Assembly (NCBI GenBank): GCA_030848705.1
Contig: CM061243.1
Coordinates: forward strand, 123,201,659 to 123,265,658
Origin: Heracleum sosnowskyi
Lineage: Eukaryota > Streptophyta > Magnoliopsida > Apiales > Apiaceae
Length of the DNA: 64,000 bases
Direction: 5' to 3'
Shown: positions 32,875 through 43,946 of the stretch, in pieces
How positions within the stretch are numbered: the first letter of the stretch is position 1
How the letters are laid out: each line of letters opens with the position of its first letter
Program-made: the position numbers and the translations under genes
Notes under the pieces: generated by a model
Told to the model about the DNA's origin: nothing
What the model saw: only the letters and a program-made list of their open reading frames with translations
Database searches by the model: none

Positions 32875-34468
32875 CAATATGAATCTTTAAGTGATGATGA
32901 GGCTGATTTGAGAGAGAACGAAACCGACACAGCCACTGGACCACCAACGGCCGGTTCTGTCAAGCCAGAAAAAGAAGGAAAGGGCATTAAAAGAAAATGG
33001 TCTAAGGCATGGGATACGTTTGATCACATCAAAGGCACACCTGAGGAGGGAGACACATCCAAATGTAAAAAGTGCAGTTATACTATTGCTTATAACTCGT
33101 CATTCGGGACTGGAAACATGCTGAAACATCAAAAGATCTGTGTAAGCTCTGCTGATATTCGACAAATGATTATTTCAAAGAGTCAAGGAATGATGATGGT
33201 GCATCATGGAGCATTTGATCCCAAGGTTTTCAGAGATATGATTACTGATGATGTGGTAAGGCATAATTTACCTCTTCAATTTGTTGAATATCAGAACATT
33301 AGAGAAGCTTTTTTATATGCAAAGCCGAGAGCTACTTTAGTGAGTAGAAATACCTTAAGGAGTGATATATTACTGAATTATAAATCTGAAAAAAGAAAGT
33401 TATGGACAGTTTTAAAAAATTGTGCCGGTAGAGTATGTCTAACTTCGGATTTGTGGACTTCGGTAGCTACTGATGGATATATCACTATCACTGCTCATTA
33501 TATCACTGATGATTGGGTTTTGCATTTTTCTTACATGCCTTCACCACACACGGGGATCACAATTTCTGATAAGATATATAAGTTGTTGTGTGAATGGAAC
33601 CTCGAGTTTAAATTTTTTAGTATCACCTTAGATAATGCGTCTAGTAATGATGCATTTGTTGGTACTTTGAAATCGCAATTAAACTTGAGGAATGCTTTGC
33701 TTTGTAGAGGAGAGTTTTTTCACATACGATGTTGTGCACATATTCTTAACTTGATTGTCCAAGATGGTCTAAAAGATATAGATGCATCGGTTGTGAAAAT
33801 TAGGGAATCGGTTAAGTATATTAAAGGTTCTCAAGGTAGGAAGGAAAAATTTAAAGAATGTATTGCACACGTGGCTTTAGAAAAGAAGAAAGGCTTGCGT
33901 CAAGATGTGCCAACAAGATGGAATTCTACTTATCTTATGCTTGATGGTGCACTTTATTATCGTAGAGCTTTTACTCATTTACAGTTAAGTGATTCTAACT
34001 ACAAGCATGGTCTTGATGCTGCCGAATGGGATAAAGTAGAGGGTATTTGTAAGTTTCGTGGTGTTTTTTATAATGTTACAAAGTTGTTCTCGGGCACAAA
34101 ATATCCCACGGCAAATTTGTATTTTCCAAATGTCTTCATAGTTCAACATACACTAGAAAAGGCAGTTGAAGACCCGAATTATGTTGCAAGATCGATGGCT
34201 ATAAATGCAACCAAAGTTTGATAAGTATTGGGCTGATTATAATATGATTCTTGCTATTGCGGTTGTGTTTGATCCTCGATTTAAGACCCAATTTGTGGAA
34301 TTTTGCTACAAAGTGCTATATGGAGATCATTGCTATCAAATACCAAAACTCCATGACACTTTGAAGGGTTTATTTGATCTCTACAAGGATAGAATACCTA
34401 CGTACAATGTTGTGTTTGAAGGTCTGCCCGGAAGTTCAATTGAGCATCAAGGACTTGATGTAATGAAG

Positions 34469-34604
34469 GTATTTTCTGCCATGTTACATTTTCTGATTTT
34501 CTGCCATGTTACATTTTTTGATTTTCTGCCATGTTACATTTTTTGATTTTCTGCCATGTTACATTTTCTAATTTTCTGCCATGTTACATCCTAATTTTGT
34601 TAAG
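34469..34604 (+). other. Intron 2 of the hAT gene, filled by a 25-bp tandem repeat
   Basis: 136 bp, donor ATGAAG|GTATTT, acceptor GTTAAG|GAATTT, phase 0. It contains five copies of a 25-bp unit starting TCTGCCATGTTACAT (34475, 34500, 34525, 34550, 34575). The repeat also carries the frame open for some distance, so an exonised reading is possible but less likely. Confidence 0.65.
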
Positions 34605-34950
34605 GAATTTGATGCCTTGGACAATGAGGTAAATTCTACCGCGGAGAAAAGTGAATTAGATAAGTATTTGGAGGAAAAACGATTGACTCGAATCATTGAT
34701 ATAGATGTCCTCGACTACTGGAGCACAAATCAGGCCAGATTTCCTAATCTTGCACTTATGGCTCGAGATGTATTAACTATTCCGATTTCAACTGTTGCCT
34801 CGGAGTCAGCTTTTAGTATCGGTGGAAAAGTCTTGGATCAATATCGTAGTTTTTTGGCACACAATATTGTCGAGAGTTTGATTTGTACTCGTGACTGGAA
34901 ATTCAATGAACAAGGTGATAAACTACTTTGTTGTTGATTTAATTTGCTAT

Positions 34951-36402
34951 TGAAAGGCATATGCAATAGCCTATTTGTAATTCGAGGATTCTACTCAACT
35001 TAAACAAGAATGTAATAAGTAAATATTAGATTAAAGGTCACAGGAATCTCAGGGAGTTTTATCTGTCAAGAGAATGGAGGATTAAAGTCATCTACAGACT
35101 TGAAGTTATTCTACATTGAAAGAAATTCAATTTATTGTTCAAGCCTCAGTGAAGTATTCAAGAAAGTGGATTTACTACAGTGACAGAGATTTCCAGTTGG
35201 TGACAGAAGAAGTACAGGATACAGAGTTTATTCAGAGCTAAAGAAAAGAAGCCACAGCTTTAAATGTTTTAAAGATGAAGAACTTTCATTGAAGTCAGTT
35301 ATTCATGAACCAGACAGTGCATCGAATGACGACATCAATCAGTGAAATTAAATCATCTATATTCAGTGGTTTTCAGAAGATAGAGGAATGCTATGTTTTT
35401 AAGTTATCTTCTTTTTGTTTATTAATTCAATTTAATTAATAAATTAATTCTATCAGAATTAATTTATTTATTAAATTAATTAAGTTAGTTGTTTAAATTA
35501 TTTATTAACTTAATTCTATAAAAGAATTAATTTAATCTAGAATTTAATCTAACTAAATTAATTAAAAGAAAATATCTTAAAGCTGTATGACCTAGCTCTA
35601 CACTCGGTATGACCTAGTATTTTTAATACAAGGTTCTACCGAATTATCTAAGGTCATACTGGTTCTTTTCTAAGGTCATACAAGTTCAGTGCAGCAGGTC
35701 ATACAAGTTGCTTTTGGAGGTTCTACCGAATAATTGGCAGAAAAACTCTAGGTCATACCGAACATACTGTGTAGGTTCTTTTGAAGGAGCTTGGTTCTAC
35801 CGAGTTTTAATTCTCAGGTCATACAAGTGTTTTCCTTTGATTAATCAGGTCATATTGAATTAATCAAAAGGTCATACAGCTGATTTGAGGTCATACAGAA
35901 CTAATGAAAATGTATTTACCCGAGGCTGGACAAAAAGAGACAGAACACAGAAATATTAAAAGCACACAGACATTTCTCTCAGCAAGAAGAAAAACCTTTT
36001 GATCTCATTTCTTCTCAAGCAATTAATTCTAGTTTGTATTGTTAAATCCAAACCACTAGAAGTTGATACTTGTATTGCTTTGATTATCTAGCGGATTTTT
36101 ATCCCTAGAATTTATCTCGAACTTGCTTTTAGCATTCGATCTTTTTATTACAAATATTAGAAAAGTTCATGTCGAATTTATTCTAAATTTGTATTAATTA
36201 GTTTGAGATAAATACTTTGTAATCCGTACTGTATTTGCAACATCCTTCAAGTTTAATATAGTTTATATTTAACTTGAATATTGTTTCATTTATATTCCGC
36301 ATTAATTTGTTCTTAATTGTTAAATTCTTCAAAGGACAAATTTCGATAAAATGGTATAGTTTGTATTCAACCCCCCTTCTACAAACTTATCAGGACCTAA
36401 CA
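34951..36402 (+). repeat. 5' LTR of SIRE-D
   Basis: 1452 bp, TGAAAGGCAT...GACCTAACA. Homologous to the SIRE-B LTRs in reverse orientation, with an expanded cluster of GGTCATAC motifs (35585-35900). Confidence 0.92.
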
Positions 36403-36404
36403 AT

Positions 36405-36416
36405 TGGCATCAGAGC
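36405..36416 (+). other. Primer-binding site of SIRE-D
   Basis: TGGCATCAGAGC, two bases after the 5' LTR; the same variant of the initiator tRNA-Met site as in SIRE-B. Confidence 0.85.
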
Positions 36417-36505
36417 CTTTTGATTGATATACAAATCAAAGATCCAATTGTTTTGAGATTTTTCTTAAACTCTGAAATTTTTATTATTCCTAAAAATCTC
36501 AAAAG

Positions 36506-38401
36506 ATGTCTACTACACAGAAAGTGGGTACAGTAAAAATCCCAATGTTCAGCAAGGAGCACTATCCTATGTGGAAGAAGAAGATGCTCCTGTTTCTTCA
36601 AGTGGTTAATGTTGAATATCTTGATGTGCTGAAGAATGGACCAAGACTTCCTATGTTTGTTGAGAAAGAGCTAATAGAGAATGATGTTGTTACTAGGGCT
36701 GCTAGGATGTACCCTAAGGATCCCAAGGACTACACTCCTGAAGAAAAAGAATATGTTGCCTTGGATGCCTGTCTACAGTTGATACTGGTTGATTGTCTTG
36801 ATCCAATCATGCATAATCATATTTTAAATTGTGTTTCTGCCAAACACATTTGGGATACGATTGAAATAATCAATGAAGGGACAGAGGAAGTCAGAGAAAT
36901 TAAGATGGAAATTCTCACCTCTTCATATGAGCACTTCAGATCAAATCCAAGGGAAGGAAGAGTGGTTAGTATGTCTACTTCACTGGTAGCTGGAGTCCCA
37001 CAGAAAAAGGAAGCGAAGGTTGTTCTACCTTCCAGTCCTAACAAGGATGTAATTGTAGCTGAATATGGTGTTACATCTACAAGTCAATCTGGTGGTGATT
37101 TTTATTCTATGGAGGAGCTTGAACAGTTGGAAGATGAGTCTATGGCCTGGGTAGTGAAGAAGTTTGGAAACTTCAGGTTCAGGAGAAATCCAAGTTTCAA
37201 GTTCAAGACATATGCTGACAAATACCAGACAGGTGGTTCTTCATCCTCAAATAGCACAAGGGGTGGCTATAAAACAGGGATGGTTGAGAAGAACCAGTCT
37301 GAAGAAAAGAGCTGGGATGACACAGACAGTGAAGATGAAGGAGTTGAAAATCTTGCACTCATGGCAATAGGAGACAATATCTTTAATTCTACTTCATCTT
37401 CATCCTACATGTCAGAGGTAAAGTTTACTGACACTGAAATGATTCGTCATCTTGCTGGCACCTTAGATTGTGCACGCACTGAAAATGATAGTATAATTCT
37501 TTTAAACACAAATCTTGAAAATGAGATAAAAGAATTAAAACTAGTGCATGTTAATCAGGATGAACTTATTGAGAAAATTGCATTTCTTGAGAATAGGGTT
37601 AAATGTTATATTCAACTGGAAACCATTCTCAAGAAAGAGAATAATGAGCTTAAGACTAAAGCTAATGCCTATTACAACTCTTGTAAGACGGCTAAAGAGA
37701 TTCTCAATAAACAAGCTATTGGTAATCATGTCAGTATAAGTTATGATTATAATGAGGCCATTGGATTGCTTGGAATTAATTCCCCTTGTAGAGTCAGATC
37801 TGAAGGAAGGGGTGTTCCATATGTGCTTAAGGGTATTGAAACACCCTTCTGTAAGGAGTCCGAGGCAGATCCTCTGAATGAATACTCTATCATTATTGCT
37901 GAGGAGATTCGTGAAGAAGATATTGATTTGGAAGTTGAACAGTCCAAAAAGTGTATATCTGATATTCCAGTCAAAGTTGCTACAACTAAAAAGACTAAAT
38001 CAGATATCCATAAGTTGGATCAAAACAACTGTAGAACTAACATGCCTGCTGTTAATTCTTCTCATAAAGCATGTGGTGTGATTAATTGCATGTCTTGTGC
38101 TTTTAATGTTATGTATGCTTATTTTAATAGTAAGCATGTGTCTAGTGATAAGACTGCTCCACGCCAACATGTTAATAATAAGAAGCATGTTAAAGCAAAG
38201 ACTACTAGTCCTCCTCAGACTAGAGTGGATTCATTTATCCCTAAGCCTAATCAGAAATGTGTTAAGGCTGGCTATAAATGGAAACGCTCTTATGTGAAAG
38301 AGGTTGAAGTAGTTTTAGTTAAAAATGTTGTTTTGCCTGACAAAGGCCAATTCTTTAAGTATGCCGGACCCAATCAAGTGTGGGTTCCGAGGAAGGACTA
38401 A
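36506..38401 (+). CDS. SIRE-D gag with two in-frame internal deletions
   Basis: 631 aa, open from ATG to TAA. Compared with SIRE-B gag, about 81 residues are missing at residue 151 (the second half of the gag core, B residues 152-232) and about 40 around B residues 341-383. The second gap removes the whole CCHC zinc knuckle. The helical region (about 330-420) and the C-terminal part are kept, and the C-terminus is 13 residues longer than in B. Loss of the RNA-binding knuckle and half the core makes a functional gag unlikely, even though the frame is intact. The family role is particle assembly and RNA packaging; the defect is inferred from the comparison. Confidence 0.88.
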   Translation: MSTTQKVGTVKIPMFSKEHYPMWKKKMLLFLQVVNVEYLDVLKNGPRLPMFVEKELIENDVVTRAARMYPKDPKDYTPEEKEYVALDACLQLILVDCLDPIMHNHILNCVSAKHIWDTIEIINEGTEEVREIKMEILTSSYEHFRSNPREGRVVSMSTSLVAGVPQKKEAKVVLPSSPNKDVIVAEYGVTSTSQSGGDFYSMEELEQLEDESMAWVVKKFGNFRFRRNPSFKFKTYADKYQTGGSSSSNSTRGGYKTGMVEKNQSEEKSWDDTDSEDEGVENLALMAIGDNIFNSTSSSSYMSEVKFTDTEMIRHLAGTLDCARTENDSIILLNTNLENEIKELKLVHVNQDELIEKIAFLENRVKCYIQLETILKKENNELKTKANAYYNSCKTAKEILNKQAIGNHVSISYDYNEAIGLLGINSPCRVRSEGRGVPYVLKGIETPFCKESEADPLNEYSIIIAEEIREEDIDLEVEQSKKCISDIPVKVATTKKTKSDIHKLDQNNCRTNMPAVNSSHKACGVINCMSCAFNVMYAYFNSKHVSSDKTAPRQHVNNKKHVKAKTTSPPQTRVDSFIPKPNQKCVKAGYKWKRSYVKEVEVVLVKNVVLPDKGQFFKYAGPNQVWVPRKD

Positions 38402-41400
38402 TCAATCTGGTATTGCAGGGAGTTAAACAGGTAAACCGTGTTATGTGGATTCTTGACAGTGGCTGTTCAAGGCATATGACCGGAGATAGAGCCCTGCTCT
38501 CAGATTTGGTTGTGAAAGCTGGCCCAGTAGTTACCTTTGGAGATAACAGCAAGGGTATTACGAAAGGATATGGATGTTTGAAGTACGGAAATGTTATCAT
38601 TGAATATGTTTCATTTGTGGAAGGTCTGAAGTTCAATCTTCTCAACATCAGTCATTTCTGTGACAGAGGATATGCTGTTTCCTTTGAAAGAGAGAAGTGT
38701 CAGATCCTTCACAAGAAGAATGGAAAGCCTGCTCTTCAAGGAGTAAGGAAAGGTGACTTGTTCATAGCTGATCTGAACTCGGGATTCAAAGATGAAGTTA
38801 ATTGTTTTTATGCTAAAGTTTCATCAGATGATAGTTGGCTATGGCACAAGAAGATGTCTCACCTTAACTTCAAAACCATGAACTCTTTAGTCAAGAGGGA
38901 ATTGGTTAGAGGTTTGCCTCAGATGGAATTTACACAGGAAGGACTGTGTGAGGCATGTCAGAAAGGAAAGTCAAAGAAAGCTTCTCACAAGGGCACTGAC
39001 ACATCATCAATAACTGAACCTCTTCAGCTACTGCACATGGATTTGTTTGGTCCAGTTAATGTGATGTCCATGTCAAAGAAACAATATGCACTTGTGATTG
39101 TTGATGACTTTTCAAAATATACATGGGTTTTATTTCTACATTCCAAGGATGAGACCCCATACCTGGTGATTGGCCATATAAAGTTGATTGAGCTGGATTC
39201 TAGATTCCCTGTTAGAGCCATAAGGTCAGATAATGGTACTGAATTCAAGAATGCCATTCTAAATGACTTTTGTGCTGATAAAGGAATAACAAGACAGTAT
39301 TCTGCCCCTAGAACTCCTCAACAAAATGGAGTAGTGGAAAGAAAGAATCGTACATTGATTGAAGCTGCAAGGACTATGTTAAGTGAGTCTAAACTTCCAA
39401 TGTACTTTTGGGCTGAAGCAGCGAATACAGCTTGTTATACTCAGAATCGAACTTTAATCAACAAGGACTTAATGAAGACTCCGTATGAGATCATGAACAA
39501 CAAGAAACCAATTGTCAAGTACTTTCATGTATTTGGAGCAAAATGCTTTGTGCTTATAGATGACAATGTGAAACGTGGCAAGTTTGATGCAAAGGCACAA
39601 GAAGCTATTTTTGTTGGTTATTCCAGAAGATCTTACAGGGTCTACTTGGTTGGCAGTCACACAGTAAAGGAAAGTGTCAATGTTACTTTTGATGACACTA
39701 AGTTCCCTAATATCCAAAAAGAAGATTCATCTGAGAAGCTGAAGTTTGATAACTTGCCAGACTCAGAATCAGATGATGGAGCCCCACCTGAAGTTATTGC
39801 TGGTAATGATAATAACAATGATGATAATGATCATGGTGGTGGCGGTGGAAACACTGGTAACAATGGAGATACCACCAACACTGGAGAAGAATCATCAAGG
39901 CAATCAAGCAACAACTCAGGGGGAGCAAATGAAGGATCAACTAGTCACTCACAACATCAAAGTGAAATTCAAGGTGAATCATCAAGATCAAATCTTCCAA
40001 GACAGACTGTATGGAATAGAGCTCATCCCTTTGAGCTGATCATTGGTGATCCAGATGTTGGAGTTAAAACTAGAAGTGCAACTCAGAATGAATGTCATTT
40101 TTCAGCATTTCTATCTAAAATGGAGCCAAAGAAAACTGAGGAAGCACTGACTGATCCAGATTGGGTGATTGCTATGCAAGATGAACTCAATCAGTTTGAA
40201 CAACAGCAAGTCTGGAAGCTGGTACCCAGGCCAAAGAACAAGAAAGTAGTTGGTACAAGATGGGTATACAGGAACAAGCTAGATGAGGATGGCATTGTCA
40301 CAAGGAACAAGGCAAGACTGGTTGCACAAGGGTATTCACAAGCTGAAGGCATTGATTATGATGAAACCTATGCACCAGTGGCTAGACTTGAGGCCATCAG
40401 GATGTTCTTAGCATTTGCTGCTTATTCCAATTTTAAAGTCTATCAAATGGATGTTAAGAGTGCATTCCTGAATGGTGAGCTTGATGAAGAAGTTTATGTG
40501 GAACAGCCCCCTGGCTTTGAAAATCAGGAGCTGCTGGACTTTGTGTACTTTCTCTTCAAGGCTATCTATGGTCTTAAACAAGCCCCAAGAAAATGGTATG
40601 ACACACTCTCTGGTTTTCTTTTAGAAAATGGTTTTGTTAGAGGTATCATAGACAAAACTCTTTTTTCAAAGAAACACAAAAGTGATATGATATTAGTCCA
40701 AGTCTATGTGGATGACATCATATTTGGGTCTACTAATGATAATCTCTGTAAGAGATTTGCTGAGCTTATGCAGAGTAAGTTTGAAATGAGTATGATGGGT
40801 GAGCTGAAGTTCTTTCTTGGATTGCAAGTAAGTCAAAGGTCAAATGGTATATTTATTTGTCAATCCAAGTATCTTAAAGAACTCCTCAAGAAGTATCACA
40901 TGGAGGATTCAGCATCAACAAGGACTCCATCTTCAACAACCATCAAACTTGGAGCTTCTGACAATTCTATCAAGGTAGATGTTACAAGCTACAGAGGTAT
41001 GATTGGCTCCTTACTCTATCTTACTGCTAGTAGACCAGATATTATGTATGCTACATGCTTGTGTGCAAGGTTCCAAGCGGACCCTAGAGATGTACATCTC
41101 ATTGCTGTTAAAAGAATCTTGAGATATCTTAAGGGTACACCTAATCTAGGTATCTGGTACCCTAAAGATTCTGGTTTTAATCTTGTTGGATATACAGATT
41201 CTGATTATGCAGGTAGTGTTGTGGATAGAAAGAGTACCTCTGGGAGTTGTCAATTCCTAGGAGGTAGGTTGATTTCCTGGTATAGCAAGAAACAGCAAAC
41301 AGTTTCCAATTCAACAGCAGAAGCTGAATATATTGCTGCTGGAAGCTGTTGTGCTCAGATCTTATGGATTAGGAATCAATTAAAGGACTATGGCTGTAAT

Positions 41401-41418
41401 AACCCGAATTTTTGGTAA
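38380..41418 (+). pseudogene. SIRE-D pol, truncated in RNase H
   Basis: Open for 1012 codons, of which about the last seven come from the inserted Gypsy LTR. Protease (WILDSGCSRHMTG), integrase (HMDLFGP, RSDNG, VVERKNRT) and reverse transcriptase (YVDDIIFGSTN) are intact. RNase H keeps YTDSDYAG and STAEAEY, but the last catalytic Asp (LCDN in B) and the remaining C-terminus are missing after LKDYG. The frame is -1 relative to gag; the pol frame is open from 38359 and gag stops at 38401, leaving a 43-nt overlap where a -1 shift could occur. I see no obvious slippery heptamer. The open frame begins at a GTG, and there is no ATG before the protease. Confidence 0.88.
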
Positions 41419-42402
41419 AATTAAAACTTTTCTTATTATGATTAAGTGCATCAGTGAATAGTGAATTTGGCGGATGAATAGTGATTTTGAGGGTTAAGAA
41501 AAATTTTCATGCCACCTATGTACGAGACGTAGTGTGGATATTCCGAAGTCATATTAGTGATCTACGGAGTAAATAAGTGAATGCAAAGACGATCGGAATT
41601 CAGAAATTCCAAATTTTATTTTGGTGTAGTATTTGACCGGGCAGTGAATTGTATTATTATATTCAAGAAATGAGATATTAAAATTGAAGATTTGAGGATT
41701 TAATATTTTGGAATTTTATTATTTTATTAAAGTCGATTTAAGGATTCGATGGTTGGAGTGAATAGTGAATAGTTACTATTCACTGCAAGAATCGCGTAGA
41801 GTTTTATTCGCTCTTTTTGGGAAATATTTCGAATCGTTTCAAGAGGGACAAGGCAACATTTACAGGATTAAATATAGACATGGAAGTAACATGTAACAAG
41901 ATTAATTCGAGGAATGCAACATTTGGATCATCCATGTGAAAGAAAAGCGAACCAGTAAAGCTACTTTATCTAAGCCAATGCATGTTGGACAAGTGTCACA
42001 AGAAGAGAGCATTAGATCTATGACTCGCCATTTTTATACAAATATCTCATCTTTTATCAAAATCAACCAAAACCAAAAACCATTCCATTTCTTCATTTCG
42101 GCAAAAACAGAACTGCCGGATTGTAAATTTCATATATCCTTCATTTCTCGGTGGAAAATTGCGGTCTATAGCTTGTTGGAAATGTCTTGAGATAACCTAC
42201 ATTTCGTATTTCACAAGTTTCTTCCATTTGAGCAAGGTAAGACCTTCATTTTTCCAGTTCTTTAAACCGGTGTATAGTAACCACAAAAGTTTCATGACTT
42301 GTTCTTGATTTCTTTTGCAAGTTTAAGGATGATAACCATGGATAAAGGCTCTCTTAAGGCTTACAAGCTCTTGTTGTGTGTTTAAGGATTCAAGGAAGGT
42401 AT
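41395..42402 (+). mobile_element. Gypsy-type LTR sequence (chromovirus-like) interrupting SIRE-D
   Basis: Begins TGTAATAACCCGAATTTTTGG exactly where SIRE-D homology ends; ends of this form are common in plant chromovirus LTRs. It contains GTGAATAGTGAAT-type repeats (41449-41485, 41757-41785) and, from 42047, a leader-like segment with GCAAGGTAAG. It runs to 42402, where Angela-like element E begins. No internal coding region of this element is visible. Plus orientation is assumed from the TG start and sequence style. Confidence 0.55.
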
Positions 42403-43932
42403 TGTTGGGTTTCGGGGCAACAAACGCAGCGAAAACAGTCGTAAAAACAATAAAATTCCGAAACCCTAACCCTAGGATCCGTGTACAAGACATGGCTGAT
42501 TATGGAGAAACGAAATCATACCTTAATTGAGCTTATAAAATTCAGAAAAATGGAGGTCCTTGTTGTAACCACCACGCAGCCCTTGTTCAAGATCTGCGTC
42601 GCCAAAGAAGTCCACACGAACGCTTGATCGTCCAACGATCACGGAGTTGGTACTAGCCAAATAAAACCGCCCTCAAACCTTCTCTCTCTGTTTCTAGCCT
42701 CTCTAATATGCAGAGCTGCTAGGGTTTATGCTGAAAACCGAATTTTGTAACCACATAAAACAATACATCATTATGTATTTATATGGAGAGGGTTATCTGG
42801 GCCTATACCTAATCTGATTGGGCTTCCAAAACCCAATCTGATTATTAGTAGTAATAATTATTATATTCGAATTATTATATAATTAATCAAGTCCTACTTA
42901 ATTAATCTAATAATTCAATAATAATAATAATTCAATTAAATTCGAAATTTAATTATTGCTCCGTTTAAAACGTTCTTTATGTGTAACCCTTTAGGTTATT
43001 ATTACGTTGGCAATAATTTTAATATCTCATAATAAAATTATAAACAATGAGCGGCATCTAGTAATACATCATTGTTACCCAAGTAATAATAATAATTGGT
43101 GATCCAATTAAACCTTTCGTGACTAATGTTTCCGTGTAATATAATCCCTTTAACCAAATATTATAGATTAAACTCGAGGCATGTTATTAGTCATCCTCTT
43201 CAACATTTAATCCAGGTTTCCTTGATCAATGAGTAGACTATTAAATCAAATCAATATTTGAGCATGGCCATGCATTTTCATAGTCTCACTCAATCAAGAG
43301 GCCAATAATATCTCTCCTAATAATAGGAGGGTTAAATCCTATATCTATCATTCATACTTCTCATACGACTCATAATATACCCGATGTCCACTTTTATCAT
43401 CACCCGGTCAAAGGTAACTTTTAATGTAATCAAAGTATATTAATCCTCGTATAGAAATATAATGATCTCAAGTCTAAGGATCATTACACCATTATCACTG
43501 TGAGCTATTCTAATGACTTTATTACCATGTAGAATCTCACTGTGGGTCTATCCGGTGCCATGTAGAATATTACATGCATCTATGTTCTTGACTTTAGTAT
43601 CACTATACCTATGACCAATGAGATGTGGTCATTTAGTCAACGAACATACTAATCTTTATGCATCATAATTGTCCCAATTCATAATGCTTAATTAGGGATA
43701 TTTTAGGAATATAAACACTATTCATATAATCTCATTTTCAAGTCACATACTTAAAGATATAGAATACGTGTTCAATATTCCAAGGACATTTATTACTCTA
43801 ACATTAATATCGCAGTAAATAAAGACATAATAATTGTTGTCGAATAATCAATAGAACATAATCATTATTAAATTACAAAATAGTATTTCCCAGAAGTACA
43901 ATTGTATTGTCTCTAGGGCACTAACACTAACA
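42403..43932 (-). repeat. 3' LTR of Copia E
   Basis: 1530 bp, TGTTGGGTTTCGG...CACTAACA on the plus strand. The left flank is GGTAT (42398-42402). The right boundary is set by the polypurine tract. AT-rich in its middle (42840-43080). Confidence 0.85.
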
Positions 43933-43943
43933 ATCTCCCACTT
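43933..43943 (-). other. Polypurine tract of Copia E
   Basis: The minus strand reads AAGTGGGAGAT, three bases after the gag-pol stop codon and directly before the LTR. Confidence 0.85.
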
Positions 43944-43946
43944 GCA

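Larger units (their letters stand above)
31850..34937 (+). pseudogene. hAT-superfamily (BED-type, RICESLEEPER-like) transposase gene, broken
   Basis: Exons: 21474-21482 plus 31850-31873 (split by SIRE-B), 32875-34468, and 34605-34937; all joins are GT-AG and phase 0. The protein starts acidic, followed by a BED zinc finger (KWSKAWDTFDHI, CKKC, then MLKHQKIC), a transposase core with LTSDLWTS and ITLDNASSND (the usual acidic catalytic positions) and RWNSTYLML, and a C-terminal hAT dimerisation domain (ARFPNLALMARDVLTIPIST, SESAFS). A one-base frame change at about 34200 ends the first frame at 34221; the homologous reading resumes from 34205. Together with the LTR insertion, this makes it a pseudogene. 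It could be a transposon or a decayed domesticated gene; I see no terminal inverted repeats, and the flanks are taken up by insertions. Confidence 0.85.
34951..41394 (+). mobile_element. SIRE-D: 3'-truncated SIRE-lineage Copia element
   Basis: Same family as SIRE-B, opposite orientation: 5' LTR 34951-36402, primer site, gag, and pol up to the RNase H domain. Homology to B stops at 41394 (after GGACTATGGC), where a Gypsy-type LTR begins. It starts 13 bp after the hAT stop codon. The left flank is GCTAT (34946-34950); the matching right flank and the 3' LTR are not in the window. Confidence 0.9.

Noticed and set aside
34475..34590. 25-bp repeats considered as part of the hAT coding sequence
   Set aside because: The flanking GT and AG sites are both in phase 0 and the conserved protein resumes right after the AG; the repeat-encoded peptide is not transposase-like.
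38380..38382. GTG at 38380 as a true start codon for SIRE-D pol
   Set aside because: It is only the beginning of the listed open frame; the pol frame is already open from 38359, and gag-dependent expression is expected.
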